NCBI GenBank assembly: GCA_031178105.1
Contig: JAPSJX010000011.1
Location: 1 to 39,230, forward strand
Source of the DNA: Agrococcus sp.
GTDB taxonomy: Bacteria; Actinomycetota; Actinomycetes; Actinomycetales; Microbacteriaceae
DNA: 39,230 bases
Direction of reading: 5' to 3'
The notes beneath the pieces are model-generated. The model did no database searches. It had not been told where the DNA came from and worked only from the letters and a program-made list of their open reading frames with translations. Every line of letters begins with the position of its first letter. Positions within the stretch are counted from its first letter, which is position 1. This document shows positions 16,930 through 25,248 of the stretch, in pieces. The position numbers and the translations under genes are program-made.

Positions 16930-18725
16930 GCGGGCGGAGGGTGCGAGCACGGGGCGCGGCGGCGGCGGCAGCCGCCATCGTGGCGTCCGTCGCGCTCGTG
17001 GCGCATGGAGGTGTCACGACGGATGCGTCGTGGAACGATCGCGAGTTCGTGCACGGCGCCGCCAGCACGCTCGACTGCGCCGCCGCCGAGGGCGACTTCG
17101 CCTCGCGCAGCGCCGGGCGTCTCCTGAGCGGCTCGCTGCTCGGGATCGACCTCGACCGGATCGCCTCCGTCGACGGGCTCGTCGTCACCAACGACGGCAG
17201 CCGGAGCCGCCCCGACGCTTCCGGCGCGGCGCCGGCGGATCCCGCGCCGGACGCCTATGCCGACCCGCTGAGCGCTCAGGCGCTGGGTCTCGTCGAGGCT
17301 CAGCTGCCGGGGGTGCTGCAGTTCCCGCTCGGGACAGACCTCGGCATCGCCGGGCAGTACGCCAGGTCCAGCTCCGACGGCACGGCCGTCGGCGCCGCGG
17401 GAGCGCTCACCCCGTCCGGCGGCATCGCCCTCGATACCGATGGCCAGTACCCCGAGCTGGCGACCGTGCACGTGTCGCAGCTGCTGCGGACCATCAACCC
17501 CACGGCGGCGCCGGCGCTGGAGGGCGTCGCCGACGTGTCGCTGATCACTGGCGCCGTGACGGGCAGGTCTGAGGTCGATGGATGCGCGCTGGCATGGTCC
17601 GGCCCCGCGACCGCCGTCACGCGCGACTACCTGGCCGCATCGCTGCGCACCGACATCACCTCCCCGACCGTCGGGGCGCTGACGAGCGCGGTCGACGCCT
17701 CGGTCGACTCCCTCCAGCGCGCGGCCGACGGCATCGGCGGCAACGCCGCTGTCAGGGGCGGCATCACGAGCGGGCTCACCGCTCTGGTCGACGGCGCGCT
17801 GGACAGCTCGAGCGGACTGCGACTGAGCACGGTCACCGTCACGGAGCTCGGCGCTCCGATCGAGCTCGCGGCTGTCCGGGCGCTCGTCTCTCAGCCCTTC
17901 GGCGACGCCGGCGGCGTCGTCACGGTCGACCCCGGCGCTGGCACGATCAGCGTCGACACGGCCGCGCTGCTCACCGCCGCCTACCCGGGCCAGTACACCG
18001 ACGGGCTGAACGGCCTGCCACCGAACACGGATCTGCTGAGCGATCCCAGGATCGTCACGGCGCTCACCGCAGCCCTCGGCGCCGCCCTGCACGATTGGAT
18101 CGCGGACGTCGAGGCAGCGCTCGTGACGGCGATCGACGCCGTCGCGATCACGGCGAAGGCATCGATCTCGCTCGGCACGTACGTCGCCCTCCCGCTGCTC
18201 GCTCCTCAATGGGTCGACGTCGCGAGGATCGACGTCGACGTCTCGGGAAGCCTCGGCAGCCTCCTCGACAGCGGCGGGGTCGTCACAGCGGAGGCGACAC
18301 TGCTGTCCGACGTGCTCGGGCCGCTCACCGCAGAGCTGGACGGTCTGGCCGCCGCGCTCGTCGCCGGCGCCGGCGAGGTCGTCGGCACCACGGTCGACGG
18401 CGCGCTCTCCGCGGTCGGCAGCATCCCCGCCGAGATCGAGGCGCTGGCAGACCCGATCGTCGCCGCGGCGTCGACCGTCTACTCGACGCTCTTCGCGAGC
18501 GGGATCGTGGCCGTCACGGTGAACGCGCAGAACGCGCCGCAGGCCGGTTCCGCTCAGCCGCACGACTGGGACGCGCTGCCGGGAGGACGCTTCGAGGTGG
18601 CCGCGATGCGCATCGGTGTGCTCGGCGCGGTCGGTGAGGACGACGCCCGGCTCTACCTGGGGCGCGGCTCGGTCGGTCCAGGCTGCGTGCTGGCGAGTGC
18701 GCCACTGCCGTGCGCCGGGTACTGA
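16926..18725 (+). CDS. Choice-of-anchor-G-like secreted protein with SipW-type signal
   Basis: GTGA overlap start at 16926; N-terminus ...HGGVTTDASWNDREFVHGAASTLDC; Ala/Val/Asp-rich secreted body; no LPXTG at C-terminus. Confidence 0.7.
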   Translation: MSGRRVRARGAAAAAAAIVASVALVAHGGVTTDASWNDREFVHGAASTLDCAAAEGDFASRSAGRLLSGSLLGIDLDRIASVDGLVVTNDGSRSRPDASGAAPADPAPDAYADPLSAQALGLVEAQLPGVLQFPLGTDLGIAGQYARSSSDGTAVGAAGALTPSGGIALDTDGQYPELATVHVSQLLRTINPTAAPALEGVADVSLITGAVTGRSEVDGCALAWSGPATAVTRDYLAASLRTDITSPTVGALTSAVDASVDSLQRAADGIGGNAAVRGGITSGLTALVDGALDSSSGLRLSTVTVTELGAPIELAAVRALVSQPFGDAGGVVTVDPGAGTISVDTAALLTAAYPGQYTDGLNGLPPNTDLLSDPRIVTALTAALGAALHDWIADVEAALVTAIDAVAITAKASISLGTYVALPLLAPQWVDVARIDVDVSGSLGSLLDSGGVVTAEATLLSDVLGPLTAELDGLAAALVAGAGEVVGTTVDGALSAVGSIPAEIEALADPIVAAASTVYSTLFASGIVAVTVNAQNAPQAGSAQPHDWDALPGGRFEVAAMRIGVLGAVGEDDARLYLGRGSVGPGCVLASAPLPCAGY

Positions 18726-18851
18726 AGCGCATCCCAACCGCGGCGTCCGCCGGAGAGTCGACGGCAGTGCGCGTGAAGCTCGACGGCTCCGGCGCGGTCG
18801 GACTCGGTGACCAGCACTGGCTGCCCGTGCCGACGGACGCGCTGCGGCGCC

Positions 18852-18872
18852 ACCGCTCACGCAGTGGGCGGT
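18852..18872. terminator. Short hairpin ACCGCTCAC-GCA-GTGGGCGGT in convergent gap
   Basis: 9-bp arms with one T:G position, abutting the AEC transporter stop. Confidence 0.4.
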
Positions 18873-19799
18873 CTAGGCGGGCTTCAGCAGCCAGGCGATC
18901 AGCAGCATCACCGGCAGCGACGCGATCGTCGTGAGCAGCACGATGTCGCGCGTGATCGCGGTCGCGCGGTCGTAGCGCAGCGCGTACTGGTACATGTTCT
19001 GCGCCGACGGCAGCGCCGCCATCACGGTGCACGCGTAGACCAGCTGCTCGTCGAGGCCGAAGGCGAACCGCGCGAGCAGGTAGGCGATCGCGGGCAGCGC
19101 GAGCGACTTCAGCGCCACCGCGAGCGCCACCTCCTTGCGGCCGGAGCCCGGCTGGAGCGGGCGCTCGCCGCGCAGCGAGATGCCGAAGGCGAGCAGCATG
19201 AGCGGCACCGCCGCGCCGCCGAGGATCTCGAGCGGCGCGAGCACCGGCTCGGGCAGCCGGATGCCGAGCGCCGACACCAGCGCGCCCATCGCCGCAGCGA
19301 TGAGCATCGGGTTGCGCAGCGGCTGCGTGATGATCCCCACGAAGGATGCGCGGCCGGCGTTGAGCACGTCGAGGGTCGCCAGCAGGAGCGGCGCGAGCAC
19401 GAGCAGCTGCAGCATCAGCATCGGACCCACGAATCCGGCGTCGCCGATGACGTAGATCGCGACCGGCAGGCCGATGTTGTTGATGTTGCTGTAGCCGGAT
19501 GCGGTCGCGGCGAGCGCGATGCGGCTCGGGTCGCGCGTGAACCAGATGCGGGCGACGACGCTGTAGATCACGGCGACGGCGACGAAGCCGATGAGCGCCA
19601 CCGCGAGCACGCTCGAGAACAGCAGCCCCACATCCGCCTCGCTGAGGATGATGAACAGCAGCGCGGGGCTCGCAGCGAAGAACGAGGTCTTGTTGAGGAC
19701 CAGGCGGCCCTCCTGGCTCACGACGTGCAGTCGAGCCAGCAGCCAGCCGACGAAGATGACGAAGCCGATGACGGCGAAGCCGATGAGCACGCCGCCCAT
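18873..19799 (-). CDS. AEC (auxin efflux carrier) family transporter
   Basis: About ten hydrophobic segments, GYSNINNIGLPVAIYVIG, ALPSAQNMYQYA. Confidence 0.88.
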   Translation of the reverse strand: MGGVLIGFAVIGFVIFVGWLLARLHVVSQEGRLVLNKTSFFAASPALLFIILSEADVGLLFSSVLAVALIGFVAVAVIYSVVARIWFTRDPSRIALAATASGYSNINNIGLPVAIYVIGDAGFVGPMLMLQLLVLAPLLLATLDVLNAGRASFVGIITQPLRNPMLIAAAMGALVSALGIRLPEPVLAPLEILGGAAVPLMLLAFGISLRGERPLQPGSGRKEVALAVALKSLALPAIAYLLARFAFGLDEQLVYACTVMAALPSAQNMYQYALRYDRATAITRDIVLLTTIASLPVMLLIAWLLKPA

Positions 19800-19930
19800 G
19801 CCACCTCCGTGTTCCGTGAACTGGTCAGGAGAAGTCTGACATCACGGCGAGGGTGGTGACGCCAGCCGCAGTGGTCGCGACTCGGCAGGCGGCCCACCTG
19901 ACCGGCTCGACCAGCAGGACGGGGTGCGGG

Positions 19931-20482
19931 CTACTGCGCCTCGAGACCGAGATCGTCGAGGCGGATCGCCGCGCGGTACTCGACGCCTGCGGCCTCGATC
20001 ACCGCCTGCGCTCCGGTGGCGCGGTCGACGATCACCGCGACGGCGACGACCTCCGCCCCCACCTTGCGCAGCGCCTCGATCGCCTTGAGCGGGCTGCCGC
20101 CGGTCGTCGACGTGTCCTCGACGACGACGACGCGCTTGCCCTCGAGGTCGGGGCCCTCGACCTGCCTGCCGCGACCGTGGTCCTTCGGCTCCTTGCGCAC
20201 GACGAAGGCATCCACCTCGAGCCCGCGCGCGAGCCCGCGGTGCAGCACCGCGTTCGCGAGCGGGTCGGCGCCCATCGTGAGACCGCCCACCGCTGAGACA
20301 TCCGGGATGTCGGCGATGAGGTCGAGCAGCACGTCGCCGATGAGCGGCGCGGCCCGGTGGTCGAGCGACAGCTTGCGCAGGTCGATGTAGTAGCTGGCGC
20401 GCTTGCCGCTGGTGAGCACGAAGTCGCCGTGGAAGACGGCCTCGTCCCGGATGAGCTGGATGAGCTGGTCGCGCGCGGTCAC
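19931..20482 (-). CDS. pyrE: Orotate phosphoribosyltransferase
   Basis: FVLTSGKRASYYIDLRK, GGLTMGADPLANAV, RKEPKDHG, VVVVEDTSTTGGSPLKAIEALR. Confidence 0.95.
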   Translation of the reverse strand: MTARDQLIQLIRDEAVFHGDFVLTSGKRASYYIDLRKLSLDHRAAPLIGDVLLDLIADIPDVSAVGGLTMGADPLANAVLHRGLARGLEVDAFVVRKEPKDHGRGRQVEGPDLEGKRVVVVEDTSTTGGSPLKAIEALRKVGAEVVAVAVIVDRATGAQAVIEAAGVEYRAAIRLDDLGLEAQ

Positions 20483-20509
20483 GCGTCCCAGGCTACCCGG
20501 CGCCCCGGC

Positions 20510-21124
20510 TCAGCCGTCGCCCGGGGCGGGGAGGCTGTCGCCGCGCCGCGCGCGGCCCGTGCGCGTCTCGCGGCCGGCCCAGGCGGCGAAGCGCTCCGAC
20601 CGGCTCGCGTCGGCGGGCGGCTCCACGGCCGCGGCGAAGATCGCCGGCGTGCGGATCGCAGCCTCCTCGGCGCGCTCGCGGTAGTCCTCCATCCACGCCA
20701 GCAGCTCGGAGGGGAAGTCGAGATTGCCGGCCAACCCGACGCGCGCCGAGCCCCAGCGGATGTCCCAGGCGTGGAGCGCCATGTCGAGCGTCGCGAGCGG
20801 CAGCGCCTGGAACGCGCCCTCGTCGGCGTCGTGGGCGGCGGAGCGGAGCCGCGCGGCGAGCACCTCCCAGGCCTCGACCGCCTCGAAGTCGGAGCCGGGC
20901 GCCGTCACGCGGCTGTGATCCGCGGCGAGGTCGCCCGCTCCCTCCGCGCGCCCGAGCAGCGCGCTCCCCCCATACGCCGCCTGCACGCCGGTCACGTGTC
21001 GGACGACGTCGGCGATCGACCACTCGGTGCACGCGGACTGCAGGCCGAGCCGGTCGGCGCCGGCGCGGGCCTCGGCGGAGAACAGGTCGAGTGCCTGGAG
21101 GTAGCGATCGCGAGCGGTGCCCAT
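20510..21124 (-). CDS. Mycothiol-dependent maleylpyruvate isomerase-like / TIGR03086-type protein
   Basis: CTEWSIADVVRHVTGVQ, LDMALHAWDIRW. Confidence 0.7.
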   Translation of the reverse strand: MGTARDRYLQALDLFSAEARAGADRLGLQSACTEWSIADVVRHVTGVQAAYGGSALLGRAEGAGDLAADHSRVTAPGSDFEAVEAWEVLAARLRSAAHDADEGAFQALPLATLDMALHAWDIRWGSARVGLAGNLDFPSELLAWMEDYRERAEEAAIRTPAIFAAAVEPPADASRSERFAAWAGRETRTGRARRGDSLPAPGDG

Positions 21125-21231
21125 CCATCCATAGTGCCCGGTCGCATGTGCGGCGGCACGGCGACGTGCGCGCCGCGGACCGGATGCGCGTGGCAGCGCC
21201 CCCGCATCCGCCTCGCCCGTAGGCTCGATGC

Positions 21232-22044
21232 ATGCGCATCGCCACCTGGAACGTGAACTCCGTGCGCGCCCGCACCGCTCGCATCGTCGACTGGCTCGAG
21301 CGCAGCGACGTCGACGTGCTAGCGATGCAGGAGATCAAGTGCAAGACCGAGCAGTTCCCCTATGCAGCGTTCGAGGCCGCGGGGTACGAGGTGCAGGCGC
21401 ACGGCTTCAGCCAGTGGAACGGCGTCGCGATCGCGTCGCGGCTGCCGATGACGGAGGTCGAGCGCGACTTCCAGGGGCAGCCCGGCTACGCGAACACGGG
21501 TGACCCGGTCGTCGAGGCGCGCGCCATGGCCGCGACCGTCGAGGGCGTGCGGCTGTGGAGCCTCTACGTGCCGAACGGCCGCGACCTCGCGCACGCGCAC
21601 TACGGCTACAAGCTCGAGTGGCTGCGCGTGCTGGCCGACCACCTCGGCGCCTGGGGCGGGCGCCCGCTCGCGCTCATGGGCGACTTCAACATCGCGCCGC
21701 TCGACACCGACGTGTGGGACATCCGCGCATTCGATGGCGCGACGCACGTGTCGAAGCCGGAGCGCGCCGCGTTCGACGCGCTGCTGCAGGCGGGACTCGT
21801 CGACGTCGTGCGCGACCGCGCTCCCGGCTACACCTACTGGGACTACAAGGCCGGGCGGTGGAACAAGGACGAGGGGATGCGCATCGACTTCGTCCTGGGC
21901 ACGCCCGAGCTCGCTGAGCTCGTCTCGCACGCCTCGATCGATCGCGGCCAGCGACAGGGCGACGCCCCATCCGACCACGTGCCGGTGGTCGTCGACCTCG
22001 ACCTCGAGACCGAGCTCGACGACGACCGCCCGATGATCTTCTGA
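21232..22044 (+). CDS. xthA: Exodeoxyribonuclease III
   Basis: MRIATWNVNSVRARTARIVDWLER, MQEIKC, LYVPNGR, GDFNIAPLDTDVWD, YTYWDYKAG, MRIDFVLGT, SDHVPVVVDLD. Confidence 0.95.
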   Translation: MRIATWNVNSVRARTARIVDWLERSDVDVLAMQEIKCKTEQFPYAAFEAAGYEVQAHGFSQWNGVAIASRLPMTEVERDFQGQPGYANTGDPVVEARAMAATVEGVRLWSLYVPNGRDLAHAHYGYKLEWLRVLADHLGAWGGRPLALMGDFNIAPLDTDVWDIRAFDGATHVSKPERAAFDALLQAGLVDVVRDRAPGYTYWDYKAGRWNKDEGMRIDFVLGTPELAELVSHASIDRGQRQGDAPSDHVPVVVDLDLETELDDDRPMIF

Positions 22045-22100
22045 TGACGGATGCGCCGCTGACCGCCGGGCCCACGCGGCCGGACCCGGTGCTCGCATGA
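22044..22100 (+). CDS. Possible 18-aa coupling micro-ORF (MTDAPLTAGPTRPDPVLA)
   Basis: ATG overlaps xthA TGA (TGATG) and its TGA overlaps the next ATG (ATGA). Confidence 0.35.
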   Translation: MTDAPLTAGPTRPDPVLA

Positions 22101-22453
22101 GCGGCACCGGCGCCGGCGTCGACAACTGGGAGGACCTCGAGCCGCGGCGCGAGCGCACGCCGGTCGAGCGGCGGCGGCTCGCGGCATGGGTGCTCATCTT
22201 CGCGAACCTCCTCGGCGTGCTGCTGCTCGCGCCGCTCGGCGACGGCGGGCTCGTGCAGGCGGCCGAGGCGGCGGGCGTCGACGACGGCCCTGCGAGGCTG
22301 ACGTTCTGGGTCACGCTGCTCGGGGCCACCATCGTCGGCAACGGCATCGGGGCAGCCGCTGCGGCGACGCGGCAACGATGGGCGATCGTGCCGCCGGCGC
22401 TCGCCGCGGTCGTGAGCTGGGCGGGCTTCCTCGTCGCATCCACGCTCGTCTGA
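22097..22453 (+). CDS. Hypothetical two-TM membrane protein
   Basis: RRRLAAWVLIFANLLGVLLLAPLGDG and second hydrophobic segment; start overlaps micro-ORF stop. Confidence 0.6.
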   Translation: MSGTGAGVDNWEDLEPRRERTPVERRRLAAWVLIFANLLGVLLLAPLGDGGLVQAAEAAGVDDGPARLTFWVTLLGATIVGNGIGAAAAATRQRWAIVPPALAAVVSWAGFLVASTLV

Positions 22454-22604
22454 CCACCGGCGCCACAGCCTGCGCTCGGGAGTCGCGCGCAAGGGCGTTG
22501 CGGGCGACAGCCGGACCGCGCGCGACGCTCAGAACCGGCAGGAAAGCCGGGGTCGGGTGCAACAAACGTGCGCAAGCGACTCCATACGCTGGATTCACGC
22601 ACGG

Positions 22605-22639
22605 ATCGAGCGGTGTAGACGCCGCGCACCACTCGATCG
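22605..22639. promoter_or_regulatory. Imperfect 12-bp inverted repeat GATCGAGCGGTG ... CACCACTCGATC in leader of the DUF6421-like gene
   Basis: One mismatch, 11-nt loop, 32 nt upstream of start. Confidence 0.45.
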
Positions 22640-22671
22640 CCCCGCATCCCGACCCGAGCATGGAGGCTCCC

Positions 22672-24045
22672 ATGACGATGACCCAGGCCACCGCCGCCGA
22701 CCTCCGCCAGCACCCCGCCTGGCTCCGCATCAAGTCGGCCGCGACCGCCCTGCAGCCCATGCAGTCGAAGAGCGGCGCCATCGAGGATGCCGCCGACCAT
22801 GACGCCGCCCGTGGCCACGTCGACGAGCTGACGGCGAGCATCCGTGAGATCGCGCCGGAGTTCCCGCACGACGCCGCCTACCTCGAGCAGGCCGCGGTCG
22901 ACTTCGAGCGGTGGGCGGCCGAGGGCTTCGGCGCGCCGGACTTCTTCGACGCGCTCGTGGAGTTCCAGCCGCAACAGCACCGCGTCGACGGGCTCCAGCA
23001 CCTGGTGATCTTCCCGATGGTGACGCAGAACGGCTCGAGCGACCGGCTCGTCGAGGCGGTGCTCGTCGAGGTCATCTGGCCCGACTTCATCGCCGACCTC
23101 GAGGCGGGCGACTACTCGAACGCGCTCTTCGTGCCGCTGCGGTTCATCGACTTCACCGCCGGCTACGACACGAACTCGGCCGTGCTCTTCCCCGAGACGG
23201 TCGCGATGCGCGAGATCCCGACGTTCACGTGGGGCGCCATCTTCCAGGACCGCGAGGCCGCGCGCTTCCGCCGGGTCGTGGAGGCAGCGTGCGCGGTCAC
23301 GAAGCTCGAGCTGCCCGCGGATGCCGCGGAGATGCTCGCCGACCAGTCGCTCGCCGAGCAGACCTTCGTGATGTGGGACCTCATCCACGACCGCACGCAC
23401 ATGCGCGGCGACCTGCCGTTCGACCCGTTCATGATCAAGCAGCGCATGCCCTTCTTCCTGTACTCGCTCGAGGAGCTGCGCTGCGATCTCACCGCGTTCC
23501 GGGAGTCGGTCGCGATCGAGCGCCGGATCGCCGCCAAGGACGACGCGACGGATGCTGAGCGCGACCTGGCGAAGCACGCCAAGCTCGTGCAGTACGCGGT
23601 CATCTTCGACCGCATCTTCCGCTTCGCGATCACCGGCACGCGCACCCGCAACTACGACGGCCTCGGCGGCCAGCTGCTGTTCGCGTGGCTGCACCAGCAC
23701 CGCGTCCTCCACTGGACCGACACGCAGCTCGCCTTCGACTGGGACGAGGTGCCCGACGTGGTGAACAAGCTCGGCGAGGCGATCGAGCACCTGTACTGGA
23801 AGTCGATCGACCGGCCGAAGGTGGCGCACTGGCTCGCCGCGTACGAGCTCGTGTCGTCCGTCGTCGAGCCGCACCCCGCATCCGCCTGGAAGGCGGGCGA
23901 GCTGCCGCTCGAGGGCACGCCGCGGCAGCTCACCGACCTCGTGATGGACGACGAGTTCCCGCTCTCGATGTTCTACGAGGCGTTCGAGAAGAAGATGCGC
24001 GACGTCATCGCCTCGACGAAGGGGATCACTGCCGCGTCCGTCTGA
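22672..24045 (+). CDS. DUF6421-like conserved protein of unknown function
   Basis: Long ORF with GGAGG before ATG at 22672; conserved-looking MWDLIHDRTHMRGDLPFDPFMIKQRMPFFLYSLEELRCDL. Confidence 0.65.
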   Translation: MTMTQATAADLRQHPAWLRIKSAATALQPMQSKSGAIEDAADHDAARGHVDELTASIREIAPEFPHDAAYLEQAAVDFERWAAEGFGAPDFFDALVEFQPQQHRVDGLQHLVIFPMVTQNGSSDRLVEAVLVEVIWPDFIADLEAGDYSNALFVPLRFIDFTAGYDTNSAVLFPETVAMREIPTFTWGAIFQDREAARFRRVVEAACAVTKLELPADAAEMLADQSLAEQTFVMWDLIHDRTHMRGDLPFDPFMIKQRMPFFLYSLEELRCDLTAFRESVAIERRIAAKDDATDAERDLAKHAKLVQYAVIFDRIFRFAITGTRTRNYDGLGGQLLFAWLHQHRVLHWTDTQLAFDWDEVPDVVNKLGEAIEHLYWKSIDRPKVAHWLAAYELVSSVVEPHPASAWKAGELPLEGTPRQLTDLVMDDEFPLSMFYEAFEKKMRDVIASTKGITAASV

Positions 24046-24070
24046 GCCGAGTTGCCCGAGGGGTGCCGCG

Positions 24071-24110
24071 CGGGATGAGGGGTGCTGGTCCACCAGCACC
24101 CCTCATCCCG
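24071..24110. terminator. Perfect 19-bp inverted repeat CGGGATGAGGGGTGCTGGT-CC-ACCAGCACCCCTCATCCCG
   Basis: Between convergent DUF6421-like and Mn catalase genes. Confidence 0.88.
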
Positions 24111-24138
24111 TCGAGCACCGCTCGCGCAAGGCGCCGGA

Positions 24139-25020
24139 TCACTCCATGTGGAGCTTGTCCTGCACCTCGCCGGCGATCTTCTCCATCGTGTTCGGCTTGT
24201 CGGTCGTGCCGTACCAGCGAGCGTCCGGCCGCGTGGGCGGCGGCATCGGAACGCCCGCCTGGGGCTCGTCGCGGTAGGAGAACTCGCCGTGGCCGTCGGG
24301 GGTCGGCCCGCTCGCCCAGCTGCCCTCGCTCGCCGCCGCACCGTCGCTGAAGTTGATGTACTCGTACGAGACGTCGGTGTCCTCCTTGCGCTGCGGGAAG
24401 TTGCTCGGCACCGGGAAGTCCTCGATGCCCTCCTCGCGCAGCTCGGCGGCCGCGGCCATCCACTGGTTCTGGTGCATGGTGTCGCGGGCGAGGAGGAACT
24501 GCAGCAGGTCCCGCACGCCATGGTCGTCGGTCATGTGATAGAGCCGGGCGACCTGCACCCGGCCCTGCATCTCGGCGTTCGCGTTCGCGGTGAAGTCGGC
24601 GAGCAGGTTGCCGCTCGCCGTGATGTAGCTCCCCAGCCACGGATTGCCCATCGAGTCGACGGCGCGCGCACCGGCGCCCGCCACGATGCCGTGCTGGATG
24701 TCAGTGCCGCCGATGACCGCCGCGACCGTCGGGTCGGCCTGCACGGCGTCGCTCGTGACGCCGAGCGGCGCCTTCTCGAGCAGCTGCGCGATCATGACCG
24801 CCAGCATCTCGACGTGCCCCATCTCCTCGGCGCCGATGCCGAAGACGAGGTCGCGGTACTTGCCCGGCATGTGCATGTTCCAGGCCTGGAACTGGTACTG
24901 CATGGCGACGGTGATCTCGCCGTACTGGCCGCCGAGCACCTCCTGCAGCTTGCGGGCGTAGACCGCGTCGGGCTTGTCGGGCGTCGCCTTGTGCTGCAGC
25001 TCTTGACGATGGAAGAACAT
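24139..25020 (-). CDS. Manganese (non-heme) catalase
   Basis: MFFHRQELQHKATPDKPDAVYARKLQEVLGGQYGEITVAMQYQFQAWNM, GAEEMGHVEMLAVMI, ARDTMHQNQWMAA. Confidence 0.93.
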   Translation of the reverse strand: MFFHRQELQHKATPDKPDAVYARKLQEVLGGQYGEITVAMQYQFQAWNMHMPGKYRDLVFGIGAEEMGHVEMLAVMIAQLLEKAPLGVTSDAVQADPTVAAVIGGTDIQHGIVAGAGARAVDSMGNPWLGSYITASGNLLADFTANANAEMQGRVQVARLYHMTDDHGVRDLLQFLLARDTMHQNQWMAAAAELREEGIEDFPVPSNFPQRKEDTDVSYEYINFSDGAAASEGSWASGPTPDGHGEFSYRDEPQAGVPMPPPTRPDARWYGTTDKPNTMEKIAGEVQDKLHME

Positions 25021-25248
25021 GGGGCCTCCGGTCGATCCGCCCGAGGTCACGCCGGCCTCAGGCCGTGGCCGCGACGGTACGCGCGGCCTTCGGGGTACGT
25101 CAACGGAATCGCCGCCGACGGAGCCTGTGAGGTTGCCGCTCGCACGACGGGCGGCGGCCTGCGTCGCGCGCAGGCACGGTGCGGGCTGGCGCTCCGAACG
25201 TTGCCACTGCTGCGGAGCACGACATAGCCTGGCCATGAGGAGGGTGGC

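Noticed and set aside
18726-18851. Possible gene remnant after the choice-of-anchor-G-like gene
   Set aside because: Short readings in several frames show no recognisable domain; treated as ordinary intergenic sequence.
6707-20482. Surface-gene region as a prophage or integrative element
   Set aside because: No integrase, recombinase, tRNA attachment site, phage structural gene or flanking direct repeats could be found.
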